This document shows positions 10,478 to 21,041 of a stretch of DNA of 64,000 nucleotides, one piece after another (the stretch's first letter is position 1; each line of letters starts with the position of its first letter). A model generated the notes under the pieces. It saw only the letters and a program-made list of their open reading frames with translations, made no database searches and was not told the origin of the DNA. The DNA lies in contig NC_060207.1 in NCBI RefSeq assembly GCF_021130785.1, positions 103,156,001 to 103,220,000 on the forward strand. The letters run 5' to 3'. The stretch is from Homalodisca vitripennis. Taxonomy: Eukaryota; Arthropoda; Insecta; Hemiptera; Cicadellidae. The position numbers and the translations under genes were made by a program.

Positions 10478-13140
10478 TGATGTTATATGATAATTAATCA
10501 CCAGATTCAATTTGTCCAAAATCTCCAGGGAAGCAACTTGAGCCTACGCACAGGCTCTTCTGCCCATGTAGGCTCATTTCCTAGGCCACTTTAAATTGAT
10601 GTGTATAATATTTTTATGTACAATGTTGTTATGTAAACATTAAACTAGTATAGTAAATAGATAATATAAATGTAATAGTAAATTTGCAAGCATGTAAATA
10701 TTTTTTGGAAATAATTTATGATTCAATTCAATTCATACAAATGAATCCAAAAGGAGCAGAATACTTAATATTTTCAGATAATGAGGCACTCAATACCTAT
10801 TCCTTTGACTCAAAAGCAGTAAGAGAATCTAAGAATGTACTAGTGGAACTGGCAAAGAAGAATAAAGCTACGTTCATTTGGGTGCCGGGCTATAAAGGCA
10901 TTCTGGGGAATGAAAAGGCAAATACCCCTGCCAAGATAGGCACAGAAATCCTTCTGGTAGGGCAAGAGTCAGGCTGTAGAGTAGCTTTGTCCTCAGCAAA
11001 GCTCTAGTAAAATATTGGGAAAAGAGGATTAGACCCTTAACCTGGAGAAAGGTCTTTATACTAAGACAATCTAAAATATTTGTCTCTCTTTATGCAAAAG
11101 GATGGTCAGTTCTCCTTGAACAAGTAAGGAGAATGTACACAAAGGTCTTTTCAGGACTATGGGTGGACTCTTGTCCCTTTCTCTCTACACAAAAAAGTAT
11201 GACTTTTGTTGTGTTGATTACCATAATGTCTTCATGTATTAGATTACATACAGTCTTAGTGTTATTTCATAGGTTTGGCACTTAAGGAAATTAATTATAG
11301 ATATCAGTTCTTGTAATATAGTGTTCATTTGTTACAACATATAATGGTATCAAATGTCCGAATTCCTGTTAACGTTTTAAAAATATTCTACTGTCAACAA
11401 TGAGGTTTAAACAAAGAATCCTGGAGCAACACGATACTCCTCTTCTCAATTATCATTACTAAGTTCAGGGTGAGATACTATGCTATTAAAATAGATGAAT
11501 TAAACAAAATTTAATATAATAATGAAACTTAAAACTTACTTTATAACCTGTCATGTCAGGTAGAATACTCTGAGGCAGGACTTTCTTGTGTAAGGTGCCT
11601 TCGGTTTTAAAACATCTGATGGTAGTGAGCACTGGTTCCAACTTGTAGTAGGTACCAAACTTGCCATCTTTGCTGAGTTGATAAGTCTTAACCGTGCCTA
11701 CAAATATATAAGTATGTTTTATATGGCTTTTTCAGTGCACAAAAAACCCTTAAGAGTTTTTACCTTAGTGTTGTTACTTACTTTTAAAGGCTTATACAGT
11801 CATTGTAATGACTATCATATAAGTTTTTCGATTCCCACCACATTGAAAAATAAAATTGTTCCTAATTTAAGCTAAGGCTATAATGGATGCCATCTTGATT
11901 TTGCCCTATAAAACAATTTTGAACCAGAAATAATTTTACAGCCTTATTTTTGTCATGTTGGAGATGTTCATTAAAAAAATATAAATATTATGCGTCTTCT
12001 TAATATTGTCTTCTTTTAACAAGACCTTACTAATGAGGTACCGCGTGATGGGGTGTGCCATATGAAATTTTGGGGTTACCCCCATATCCCCCATTTTGGA
12101 AAAAAGAGACCAAGTTCCATAGGTCATTAAAAGACACATTTTTTTTTAGTTGTTATAGTGTGCTGAATTTGGTATTTATAGAGAATGCCGAACCAGGGAT
12201 ATACAGCCGTTTCCACACTTTTGCCAAACCCTGTATATTATAAGATCAAAGCTCCAACTTTATATAATTTTAATTTACAATTAAGTTATTTCATTTATGG
12301 CAGTTACTTTGAGTTTTGAGACCATTACTCCTATCTCTCAAGTAATTATTGCATAAAATGTTACATTCCTAATTTAAAGTTATCCTGGAAAAGAGGATAG
12401 AAATCCATGCTTTATACTCCATAAATAACTACAAGCTATTAGTACTTAACTATAATAAGATAAGGTTTTAACCCTATTCAAATTTAATTATTAGGTTTGT
12501 TAATTATTGTATACACGTCAATGCTTGTTAAATTGTACTGCTAATATTTATTAGGCTATTATTGTTTTTCTCCTTCAATGAAAGAAGAGGCTTAAGTTAA
12601 AAAATAATACTTCATTTAATTTGTTGACTTTATCTACTGCAATACCTGTATTTTTATGCTCAACTACCAAAACATTTCTTCTTTTCTTTGTAATAACTAT
12701 TTTTCTCTCTTAAGTGATATCTTCTTATTGATTGAAACACGTTATTATAATAAGAATTTGTATAATAAAAAAACACTTTCTTTCAAGATAAAAACAGAGG
12801 AAAATAAAAATACACACTGTACTCTCTAGTACTAAAAGATATAATTCGCTGAATAAATTTAAAAAAATACTAAGTAGTAAAAAATAATGCTTTACATTTT
12901 CTATAAAACAGCTTCACACAATTACTATTTAATACATAATCAGTATCAAACTGACTTACCATTATAATAGTCTATCCTACTTGAGCCTTGGCTATTGTCA
13001 TACCAAGCTTCAAACGGTTCAGATATCTCAGCATACGGGATCTGGAGCATTCCTCTCACAATGTATGCTGACGGCCACTTGGGTACATCCTCAACATCGA
13101 CATCATCAGCTGAAACATCATCTGATATCCTTAATTTGAT
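8361..13140 (-). CDS. Counting-factor-associated protein D-like papain-family protease (N-terminal part, four exons)
   Basis: Four exons join in frame: 13140-12960, 11697-11540, 8970-8875 and 8487-8361, each with AG acceptor and GT donor. The joined product (about 187 codons) begins IKLRISDDVS and contains WPSAYIVRGMLQIPYAEI, EPFEAWYDNS, SRIDYYNGTVKTYQL, FGTYYKLEPV, CFKTEG, LPDMTGYK, IIPLRYEQKG and DHHYMDFEYFS. This pattern is known from the N-terminal non-catalytic region of insect proteins annotated as counting factor associated protein D (C1 cysteine peptidases). The peptidase domain with the Cys-His-Asn residues should follow but lies past the left edge. No signal-peptide exon was found upstream. 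Introns 2 and 4 contain a LINE cluster and a Gypsy element. The identification is from memory of the family and needs a protein search. Confidence 0.72.
8875..8970 (-). CDS. Protease gene, exon 3 of those visible
   Basis: This 96-nt exon, exactly 32 codons and phase 0 at both ends, has acceptor TTTTGACAG and donor GTAAACTTT. It encodes FKGEAEMRGVKAEKW, then DTVFTVYLFWK. An overlapping longer frame (ILTVQGGSRNERCK) is a shadow. Confidence 0.68.
9160..9595 (+). pseudogene. Decayed I-clade LINE, RT-RNase H junction
   Basis: It encodes LASVSLNRAMSSCPTLALEE, then WSKKELCPS, then YYADGSL and, after a one-base shift at about 9503, DSTAGFGIYGPGAKLAVLLG. This is the linker and start of the RNase H domain of I/R1-type LINE ORF2 (first catalytic Asp in ADGS). 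It continues in 10690-11280 beyond an inserted second LINE. The element lies inside the protease gene intron, antisense to the gene. Confidence 0.7.
9640..10683 (+). mobile_element. 5'-truncated CR1-like LINE end inserted in another LINE
   Basis: The coding part (9690-10190) reads LAYFAYTQSFSFGIIARGGA, then LQVVQKAILK and KKSRRYPTD, which is the C-terminal thumb region after the RT in CR1/Daphne-like LINEs. A 3' untranslated region follows with a (GT)n run (10447-10479). It separates the two halves of the RNase H domain, so it is the younger insertion. Exact ends are uncertain. Confidence 0.55.
10447..10479. repeat. (GT)n microsatellite
   Basis: Alternating GT run following cacgcacgtgc, in the 3' region of the LINE fragment. 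Confidence 0.9.
10684..11280 (+). pseudogene. Decayed I-clade LINE, RNase H second half
   Basis: It encodes YLIFSDNEALNTYSFDSKAV, then NKATFIWVPGYKGILGNEKA, the D...WVPG(H)..GNE(K)AD signature of LINE RNase H (the catalytic His and Asp are changed here). Degraded C-terminal sequence (YWEKRIRPLTW) follows. It belongs with 9160-9595. Confidence 0.7.
11540..11697 (-). CDS. Protease gene, exon 2 of those visible
   Basis: The 158-nt exon lies between TTTGTAG and GTAAGTTTTA. It encodes TVKTYQLSKDGKFGTYYKLE, then TIRCFKTEG and LPQSILPDMTGYK, the most diagnostic part of the family. It ends in phase 0. Confidence 0.78.
11700..12959. other. Protease-gene intron, no gene seen
   Basis: AT-rich sequence with no supported exon. 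Around 12050-12240 there are possible transposon-end motifs (ccagggatatacagccg and ccaaaccctgtatatt) but no paired terminus was established. Confidence 0.5.
12960..13140 (-). CDS. Protease gene, exon 1 of those visible
   Basis: The 181-nt exon ends AATG before GTAAGTCAG and encodes VPKWPSAYIVRGMLQ, then EPFEAWYDNSQGSSRIDYYN. The acceptor is probably TAG at 13143-13141. An acidic DDVSADDVDVEDV run precedes the conserved part. The acceptor has a weak pyrimidine tract, so the 5' edge is less certain than the donor. It splices in phase 1 to 11697 (the split Gly codon gives YYNG). Confidence 0.7.
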
Positions 13141-15536
13141 CTACACTTACCTATGCTATCTCTTGGGAGTAATAAATTAATGATTCAAAAACTTACAATA
13201 ATTTAGTGAATTGAAGTAATTTAATCTTGTGAATAATTTTAATCTGTATTTGAAAATTAATAAGAACCTACAAAAAATTCAAAAAGCTTCATTACTTAGA
13301 ATAAGATTCTTTTTAATAATATTTCTATCATTTAGAATAATTTGGTGCATTCCACTATAAAATCAATAAACTGGTTTGATGGACTTTGGTTCTGTCGTCC
13401 GATGTGTAGTTAGTTCTCATATTGGTGAGCTTATGAAGCGAGATCTATGTCTGTCTATCTGTTTCTGCTAAAGAAGCGTTGGTGGAGGCCCGGCCAGTAG
13501 TTCCACCCTGGAACTCATCTCGCCATGATTGAGAGCGTGAGTGGTCTCATTTTCTCGTTAACTAAAGAGTGTGGGTATCAAAATCCCTCTTGTACCACCG
13601 GTATACCGGTAAACTCCCATGATAGACAGTTTGACTAAATTTGTTTTCAATTGATGCCTGCAGCTTCAAAAATTTTGTCTGGTATGTTTTTAATTTCAAA
13701 TGAACTGAATGAGATGTGGCATTTTGCAAAAATTGCAACGCCACCTCCTTTAAAAGATTTGCAACAAAACATGTTTGCTAAATTATAATTTGGAATTTAG
13801 AGAATTCGACCTTTTTGTTTGTTTTGTCACAACCATTTTCAGTTATGATAGGAGAAAGCTCCTTGCAAACTATGGCAAGTTCATCACCTTTATTCGTTGC
13901 TATCTATGCATTTTTTTCAAGCAAATGGAAGATAATTTTGTGATTTGGAAATTTTGTGGTTTACCTGGCTATCTGAAGAGAATTCCCTAAAAATGGTTTT
14001 TCATTTTCTCTCCATCAAAGTATGAGTCCCATCCCTTTTGTCCAACTGTGTGTTGGAGTCGCTTTGAAGATCCTCTCGATTGTAACCTATTACTTTGCAA
14101 TAGACAGATGGAATCCTGTGAAACATGTGTCCCACTACAACACCAGTGACTGTTTTGTGGAGTGATAACAGTGACTCCAATGAAACAACTATACCTATGG
14201 ACATCGGTCAACCCCCTGGAAGCCCTGACCGAGCTAGCTGTTCTGCCCCGTTGTATTTGGTATGAAGAGAAAACAATATTGGTGAGTTGGCATCATTCCA
14301 ATAAAAATCCCTTATTATTTTTCTTACTGAACCCTCGTTTTCATCTAGATGTTTTGTTCTGTAACTTATTTTATTTTACATTTTAATCTCTAAACAATTC
14401 ATTGACAACCGAATAAAATTTGTATGTTTTAATTTTCAATAATTCACACTCTCTAACTTATACATGGTCCTTCGAGTCGAGATCTGTTTGTGTTGAATTT
14501 TAATAATCTGTAACTTATTCAAACAGGTATTGAAAAATCTTGGTAAGTTTTATGTTAATTACCTGATGTGAGATGAGCCCTAAGGCAGGCAAACATTAAA
14601 AATAAGTAGAGCCACATATTGGAATATTTTATAAACACTTAAAGCACAACCAGTCAAAATCAGGCTAAAGTTAACAGCAAATTGCTCAGTAGGATATACA
14701 TTTATAAATTTAAAAAAATAAGTAATATAAAAATTAGAAACTATAACCACTTATCTAGTAGGTTGGACTGAAACAAAAGCAGATCACTAGATAAGCAGTT
14801 ATATTTATATGATCAGTGGTTGGTTAGTCCTTTTCCTCATTTGATCTGTGGTTGGTATGGATTGATCAACTGATATATGCACTATTGTGTAGTACCATGG
14901 AATCGGTCCTGTAGTTTATAAGAGTAGTAAGAATACAGTAAACTAGATGTGTTGTATGGGTAGACAGAAAAAAACCAACTCGGAAGATGCTACTTATGAC
15001 ACTGTAACTACATCCCTGGCTACAGCCTTGAACTAATACAAAACAAATTATATTGTCAAGACTAATGAGCTAATTATTCACCAAGTTATGCTATTCACAG
15101 TAGCGTATACAGTGGAAATCGCTCTCCCAAATCATATTAAAAAACATAATAATAAAATTCTCTGACGGATATAATTTTTGACAATCAAAATGTACCTGCA
15201 AGTTTCTGTTTTTTTGAAACATAAACAAAATTAACTTAAGAATTATAAATTTGTATAGGCTATTTCCACCCAGCCCTTAAACCCAAACAAATTGGTGATA
15301 CTTGAAAACAATATTTAAGTAATAATCATTTCCATTGAGAGTTTTGTTGCTATTCAAGTTTTTTCGTGCACTCATGCATGCGTTTAGTTTTAGACATACT
15401 CGTATTTACTACAATAGAACTCGATTAGAGGTATTCTAGAATGGTCTGACACTTGTGTAAGACAAAGGGAGAGAAATTACTATGTGCTACTTGGTTAGTT
15501 TTATTGATAATAACATAGTGTGTGTGTATATATATA
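13141..15536. other. Non-coding stretch with possible LINE endonuclease debris
   Basis: No convincing exon was found. The minus strand at about 13720-13760 reads KGGGVAIFAK, reminiscent of the start of a LINE endonuclease, but it cannot be extended. The upstream exons of the protease gene (signal peptide) would be expected here or farther right and were not recognised. Confidence 0.35.
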
Positions 15537-15791
15537 TACATTAAATTGTATAAGTGGCAAATAGCCTTATTTAATTTCAATAAACATTGAATCACAAAAA
15601 GTACTTGCTCCGCCGGGAGTCGAACCCGGATCTCTCACTTGCCGGGTGAATGTTTATTGTAATTTATTATAATCACATTCACCCGGCAAGTGAGAGATCC
15701 GGGTTCGACTCCCGGTGGAGCAAGTACTTTTTGTGATTCAATGTTTATTGAAATTAAATAAGGCTATTTGCCACTTATACAATTTAATGTA
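15537..15791. repeat. Near-perfect 117-bp hairpin of a tRNA-like retroposon
   Basis: The arms 15537-15653 and 15675-15791 are reverse complements with one mismatch (about 15613 against 15715), separated by a 21-nt AT-rich spacer. Each arm contains the 3' half of a tRNA-like sequence (anticodon-arm region cattcacccggcaagtg and T arm gatccgggttcgactccc), followed by a shared tail agtactttttgtgattc. The 5' half of the tRNA (D arm, A box) is missing from both arms. A third copy with the 5' half lies at 15907-16010. The structure looks like a snap-back product of a truncated tRNA-derived SINE. A later inverted duplication is the alternative. Confidence 0.85.
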
Positions 15792-15906
15792 AATAAAAGT
15801 CGTTTGACAGGTATTTGGTCTTCCGATCATATGTTAGTTTGCTTATTTAAACCCATATGTGACAGATACGGCCAAATACAAAATAATTGAATCGGAAAAA
15901 GTAAGC

Positions 15907-16005
15907 GCTCTGTGGTGTAATGGTAGCACATTCACCCGGCAAGTGAGAGATCCGGGTTCGACTCCCGGCGAAGCAAGTACTTTTTGTGATTCAATGTTTA
16001 TTGAA

Positions 16006-16010
<5 letters not shown>
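15907..16010 (+). repeat. tRNA-derived SINE-like unit with A and B boxes
   Basis: The tRNA-like part (15907-15975) has an A box tggtgtaatgg and B box ggttcgactcc, both matching Pol III internal promoter consensus, and a T stem ccggg/cccgg. An anticodon stem ttcac/gtgag closes the loop ccggcaa. Position 33 is C rather than the near-universal T, and the acceptor ends pair poorly, so I do not call a working tRNA. It is followed by the same tail as the hairpin copies and then (TA)n at 16009-16046. A SINE or tRNA pseudogene is most likely. Confidence 0.6.

Positions 16011-16046
<36 letters not shown>
16009..16046. repeat. (TA)n microsatellite
   Basis: Alternating TA run directly after the tail of the tRNA-like unit, probably grown from its 3' end. 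Confidence 0.95.
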
Positions 16047-16052
<6 letters not shown>

Positions 16053-16705
16053 TTTCCTTCATTTGCATTACTTAGGAATTGACAAAGGCATTATAATATT
16101 ATAAAGATATTACAGATCTTTTTATCCAATCTGTATAACAAATTATCACAGTTATTTGATACACAGTCACCAAATTCTCTGGAGCTTCAATGCACAATGT
16201 TAAAAAATAAGGAGTCAATATATCCCCCTACACCCACTTACATAAAATATGAGATGATGGGTCTAGGCTTCTCAATTCAAATTATGCCACTGGACAGGGC
16301 CGGCCCTAGCTAATTTTATAGTGTAAGCAAACAGTAGTTTTGGCGCCCCCCCCCCCCCCCCGATAAACCTTCATACACTACACCGTAGAACGGTAAATGT
16401 CACATACCTTGTACCTAAATAGTAAACAAAGGGGAACAAATTAGGAGAAAAAAAAATAGCTGACAAACCAGAGTTTATGTTTATTTACCAGTGTTCATTT
16501 ACAAATACAGTGACACATTGTAGACTACAATTACGATACATTACATTATTAAGTTTAAGTTATGTGATGTATGATGGAAAACACAAAATCGTCTACAATC
16601 AATATTGTGTGTACAAGTCATTGTTAAACGTCAGGTTGTATTACAGACAATTCAAATTAAAAAATAATAGCCTAATAATTACAATTAAGATACTCCATGT
16701 TGCAA

Positions 16706-17964
16706 TTAAAAAGGAATTCGTCTGGCTTTTAATTTTGAAAACTCTTGCAGTAGAATGTCCGTTTCCATTTCATTTAGGGCATCATTTTCAATCGCCAAGG
16801 TTGCTAGACCACTTAAGTGTTCTTGCCTCAAATTTGATCGTAGGTAAGTTTTTATCAGTTTTAATTTGGAAAAACTTCTTTCGCCACTGGCCACGGATAC
16901 TGGCAGCGTTAACAAGATTCTCAATGCTACAAAAATATTTGGAAAAGTATCCACATAACCACGTTTGGTTATAAAAGACAACGCTCCAGCTGGGTGACTT
17001 GTAGGGGGCAGCATTGGTCCAAAGATTTGAAGCTCATCAAACAGCTCATCTCCGTTAATGTCATATTCTTTTGGTTTGTCATCTCCATCACCACCGCTCA
17101 AAACTGTTTCAAGGTGTTTGCAGGCTTTCTTTAACTCTGATTCACTCCATGCTTTTTCTAAGCTAGCAATATCATAGAGAAATTTAAAACCTTCACTATG
17201 GTTTTCCATCAGTTCAAATCTCTCCTTTAATGAGGATATTGCTCTATCAAGCACAACAAAGAAGAAATTTACTTTAAACAAATCTTTACCAGAACTTGCA
17301 GCTTCATCTTCACTCTCGTAAGAAAATTGTTTTTTAACTCTTCTTGGTCTAACTGTTTCTTCTTGTTCAAAGTCACCTGCAACATCAATTTTTTCTACAA
17401 GTTCCTTTGCATCAGTAATGACGCTGTTTAGTCCTTCTTCAGATCTCATAGTTTCCAAAAATAATTTTACACTCTTAAGAAGATCTATTGAACTTTGAAG
17501 ATCATTTGTGACCTTTTGCAACAGTTTACTAACCATGTTTTGTTTTATACAGGATCTCATGCCAAGTTACAATACAACACAGAAACTTGAAGCTTTGCAG
17601 TTTTTTTACTAGTCCTGCGGCAGTATGTCTACCAAATGCATCAAGGTTCTTGTCTTGAGAAGCTTCATATAATGCATCATATACTTCTTCAATATGGTAC
17701 CTCAAGGGTAATAATATTGGGCCTCAATTCTACTTTCCCACCTAGTGTTGCAGAGTGGTTTGACTGTTAGACTCAAAACGTTTTTCAGCAAAATACTCCA
17801 TCTTTGAGTAGAACTATAAAAAAAGTTATATATTTCTTGTATGGTGCTGAAACAGTCTACTGCACTATTGCAAGACAGAGCTGCATCGTTAATTAACAAT
17901 GGTGTTTTCGGGGTGCGCAAAAGGCCCTTGAGGCTTAAGTGCATGGCAGTAGGCCGCCCCAAGG

Positions 17965-17996
<32 letters not shown>

Positions 17997-19912
17997 ACCA
18001 AGTTCAGGGAGTGGTTTCCACATGGAACACAAAATGCTCTAGGATTTAGATCAAGGATCCTATTCTGAACTCCAACATGCTTTCCCTTCATTGCCAAACC
18101 ATTATCATAGCCCTGACCCCTCATGTTTTTTAAAGGAATTCCTCGTTCCTTTAGTTCTTTCAATAATGCTTCTGTGAGACCTTCACCTGATGAATCTTTA
18201 ATAGGAATGAAACCTAAAAAATGTTCTTTAATTACCACATCTTCATTTTCAGTAATCTTCACAAATCTTATCACAAACGTCATTTGCTCAGTATGGCTAA
18301 CGTCAGGAGTGCAGTCTAATATTATCGAATAATATGTGGCTTGCTGTAGGTCTTGCAAGATTTTATCTTGGATCTTGGCTGATAAGAACAGAATGAACTC
18401 GCTCTGGATATTTTTGCTCAAATAATGAACGTGTGTTTCTTTTGATTTGATCCTTCTCACATGTTCAGCCATAAAAACATCAAACTTTGCTATGTGTTCT
18501 ACCAATTTTAAAAAGTTTCCGTTGTTACGTTCAAAAAGAACATCCTTTTTCCCTCGAAAGGCCAACCCCTGTGTCCCCAAAAACTGTACTATACACAGTA
18601 ATCGTTTCAGGACTTGGTGCCAATGTTCAGTTTCAGCATGGATAAGTCTTTCATGTTCTTCATCAATAGTTTTGTTTAATCCTAAACGTACAGAGAGCTC
18701 ACGCCAAAACGTACAGTTTTTAACATGAGCAGAGGATTTCTCGTGACTGGTCAAAGTCTTGTGTAGGTTTTGCCAGTCAGAATACCCTTGGTCACTAGCA
18801 AGAAGAGAATTCGTGTTTCCAAACAGTTTGCAAGGAAAACAAAATGCTGCATTTTTCGATATTGAGTATAGTACCCAATTTCTGTGAACTTGTTCTCCGT
18901 TGCACAGCTTCCTTGTGTAATGATTTGAAGAAAATCTCCTACCTTTACTGTCCGCAGGAAACTCTTTGTCAGTGACTTGCTGAGGCCCTCGTTCAACAAG
19001 CACTTTCCGTACCTCGTCATTTATTTTGGGTGGCCACTTCCCACAATCATTTGAAATCACAGGTAATGTGTTTGTGTCCTTGTTCGGTTCCTGGAAGACA
19101 AAACAAAACATTATAGTTGGCATCGTGGTGTAATCGCAAGAGATGTATGATGTGTGATAACTCTGTTAAATTACCCTTTTCAGGATTTCAAATATTTAAT
19201 GCAATATTTATATCTATATTTTATTATAGTCTATAATAAATAGGCCTTCCTATTTAGGTTTAACTAAAATATAGTAAACATTTTTGAAACATCTTTTACA
19301 CCTATCTATGTTATGGTGGTATAAAATAAAAATTGGTTTAAATAAAAGTCAAATAAGGGCTTAAACATTTGTGTGTTTTTTGTTTGCGGCCACCATATTG
19401 AAACGGTAGGCCTAATCATATCATATTCATGATTAATAATCCAACTAAGTTGGCCGAGGTTATTGCTGGACCTATTTTTCCTAAAAATGCTAAGTAAGTT
19501 AAATAAGTCAACTTACAATTTCAATGACTTGTTGACTATGCGTAACAACAGACGTAGATGAAGATGACGATGACATCACTGTATCAACTAATAAATCATC
19601 ATCCACAACTTTGGTGGCGGCTACATAATCGTCACAATCAATATTTGATGGTGGAAATGGTGTTTCTGTAGCTAGATAACTATGGAATTGACTGGTTGAC
19701 GGTCCAGGCAGAACCTCAGATTCAGTTATTGGTAAATTATTGTCAACATCATGATCTAATTCGGTTGTCTCTACGCTTATTGATGCACTCCCACATAATG
19801 GTGGATTTGTTAAAAACCTTTGCAGTGCTTTACACTGCTTTTCATCTTCTTTAGATTGCTGCAACTTTCTTTTGCGGTTAAATGCTCCAGATGTTTTTTT
19901 CTTGCTCGACAT
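16706..19912 (-). pseudogene. hAT transposase, ZMYM1-like, with intron and lesions
   Basis: Exon 1 is 19912-19517 (starts MSSKKKTSGAFNRKRKLQQS; 132 codons, donor GTAAGT). Exon 2 starts at 19090 after TCTTCCAG. It contains a TTF-type zinc finger (CFPCKLFG, HEKSSAHVKNC), the DUF4371-type transposase core (FVIRFVKITE, AMKGKHVGVQNRI) and the C-terminal hAT dimerisation domain (LLTLPVSVASGERSFSKLKL, LSGLATLAIEND). The frame is broken at about 17705 and again near 17565 by one-base shifts. A LINE tail at 17900-17993 replaces part of the region after CGNHSLNLV. The protein is therefore inactive as written. Such proteins bind the ends and catalyse cut-and-paste transposition in the nucleus. Confidence 0.88.
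17900..17993 (+). mobile_element. LINE 3' tail with poly(A) inserted in hAT transposase
   Basis: Plus strand: ggggtgcgcaaaaggccctt, then cttaagtgcatggcagtagg and a run of 26 A at 17968-17993. The same sequence is found as the 3' untranslated end of the minus-strand LINE at about 59230-59300 (gtgcgcaaaaggccattg, tgcatggcattaggcc). It is a strongly 5'-truncated LINE insertion. On the transposase strand it appears as a Phe run inside the protein. Confidence 0.8.
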
Positions 19913-20265
19913 TTCGTGTTAATTAAAAACGGCATTAATTTTACAACTTACTACAGTACAACGCACATCAATGTAATTATATAAAATAGTAAGACAGACA
20001 GCCGTCACGGCGAGGGTGCTTGCGAAGCGGCGCTAACAGTGACCGTAACGTAACTGGGAGACTCAGACTGCGAACAGAAATACACATATGAGTCATGCGG
20101 ACGGTTCCATGTCACTCGCGTAAGGGGTGGGGCGTGTGTATCGGGTAGCGGTGCATTAGTCAGTGCAGGGCGCACGTGCACAGTGCCCCCACGGCGCCCC
20201 TCTCCTCGCGGCGCCACCCGCGGCCGCGTAGTTCGCGTATATCACGGGCCGCCCCTGCCACTGGA

Positions 20266-20780
20266 TCATGTGACCTTCTTCAGTGTTCAGCAACTGCTCT
20301 TGTCCCACAATCCATCCTGCATCAGGTAAAACTGCAACCATCAAGACAGCATAACGTTTGATGTGACCACCGTAAGTTCAGTGGCAATGCTGCACCATGA
20401 GAGTGGCAGTCCTTGACACATGACAATCTGCTTGGTACTGAACATCAAAATGTCACAACCATTTTTTTCTGTGTATTCTTCATAGAAAGCAGTTGATTTG
20501 AACATAAACTCAACTAGGGACTCTAAGATTTAACAGAGACAACCCATGCAGTTGTGGCAGATTAATATTCAATTAAATGTCTCCATGTAACTCCCTTAGG
20601 TCCTAACTCAACCTTGAAATAACCACAGAGTAATATATTTCTTTGAAGCAGAAATTTGGGTGATTATTTAAATGAGGGATTTTTTAACTACTTTGATCTG
20701 CTTAATTGTGCAAACTTTTACAACAGAAAAAAACATTGCACTTGGCCAGACTGAAGATTTGTTCTAGTACTACCACCACC
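20266..20780. other. Non-coding flank of hAT
   Basis: No supported gene. A short open frame on the minus strand (DAGWIVGQEQLLNTEEG, about 20275-20340) ends at the hAT insertion site and is not recognised. Confidence 0.4.
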
Positions 20781-21033
20781 CAAGGACGTAGCCAGCAAAT
20801 GGGTCCGGACCTCCCCCAAATTTTCAATTACTTTTTTAGTTAACAATTATTATTATTTATAATTCAATATTACTGACATATACTGCTGAAAGATTGTCCT
20901 CAACATAGAAACAGAACAAGGAGAACAGAACTTTTTAAGGAATAAAATGGAGCCTTACTTTCTGTCTACTACAGGAAAATATCAGTTGTTTTGAACCACT
21001 CCCTCCCAAAATATTTTCCTGGTTACGTTCTAG
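20781..21033. mobile_element. Small hAT-like MITE
   Basis: It starts caaggacgtagccagc and ends, read inward, CTAGAACGTAACCAGG (12 of 16 paired). The octamer ccaccacc flanks both ends (20773-20780, 21034-21041). Length 253 bp, no coding capacity. The duplication is low complexity, so the boundaries are less secure than for the large hAT element. Confidence 0.5.
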
Positions 21034-21041
21034 CCACCACC

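Larger units (their letters stand above)
16295..20257 (-). mobile_element. hAT transposon with exact 8-bp target duplication
   Basis: The left end is cagggccggccctag at 16295. The right end, read inward on the minus strand, is CAGGGGCGGCCCGTG ending at 20257; 11 of the first 12 bases pair. The same 8 bases, ccactgga, flank both ends (16287-16294 and 20258-20265), which fixes the boundaries and is the duplication size of hAT elements. Length is 3,963 bp. It encodes a ZMYM1-like hAT transposase on the minus strand. The element carries a small LINE-tail insertion at about 17900-17993 and a C16 run at 16346-16361. Confidence 0.93.

Noticed and set aside
15600..15725. Two functional tRNA genes in opposite directions
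   Set aside because: Both arms lack the 5' half of the tRNA; only the third copy has the A box.
15859..16104. 81-residue plus-strand frame
   Set aside because: It runs through the tRNA-like unit and the (TA)n run.
20005..20344. GC-rich frames near the hAT right end
   Set aside because: They cross the transposon terminus and target duplication; composition artefact.
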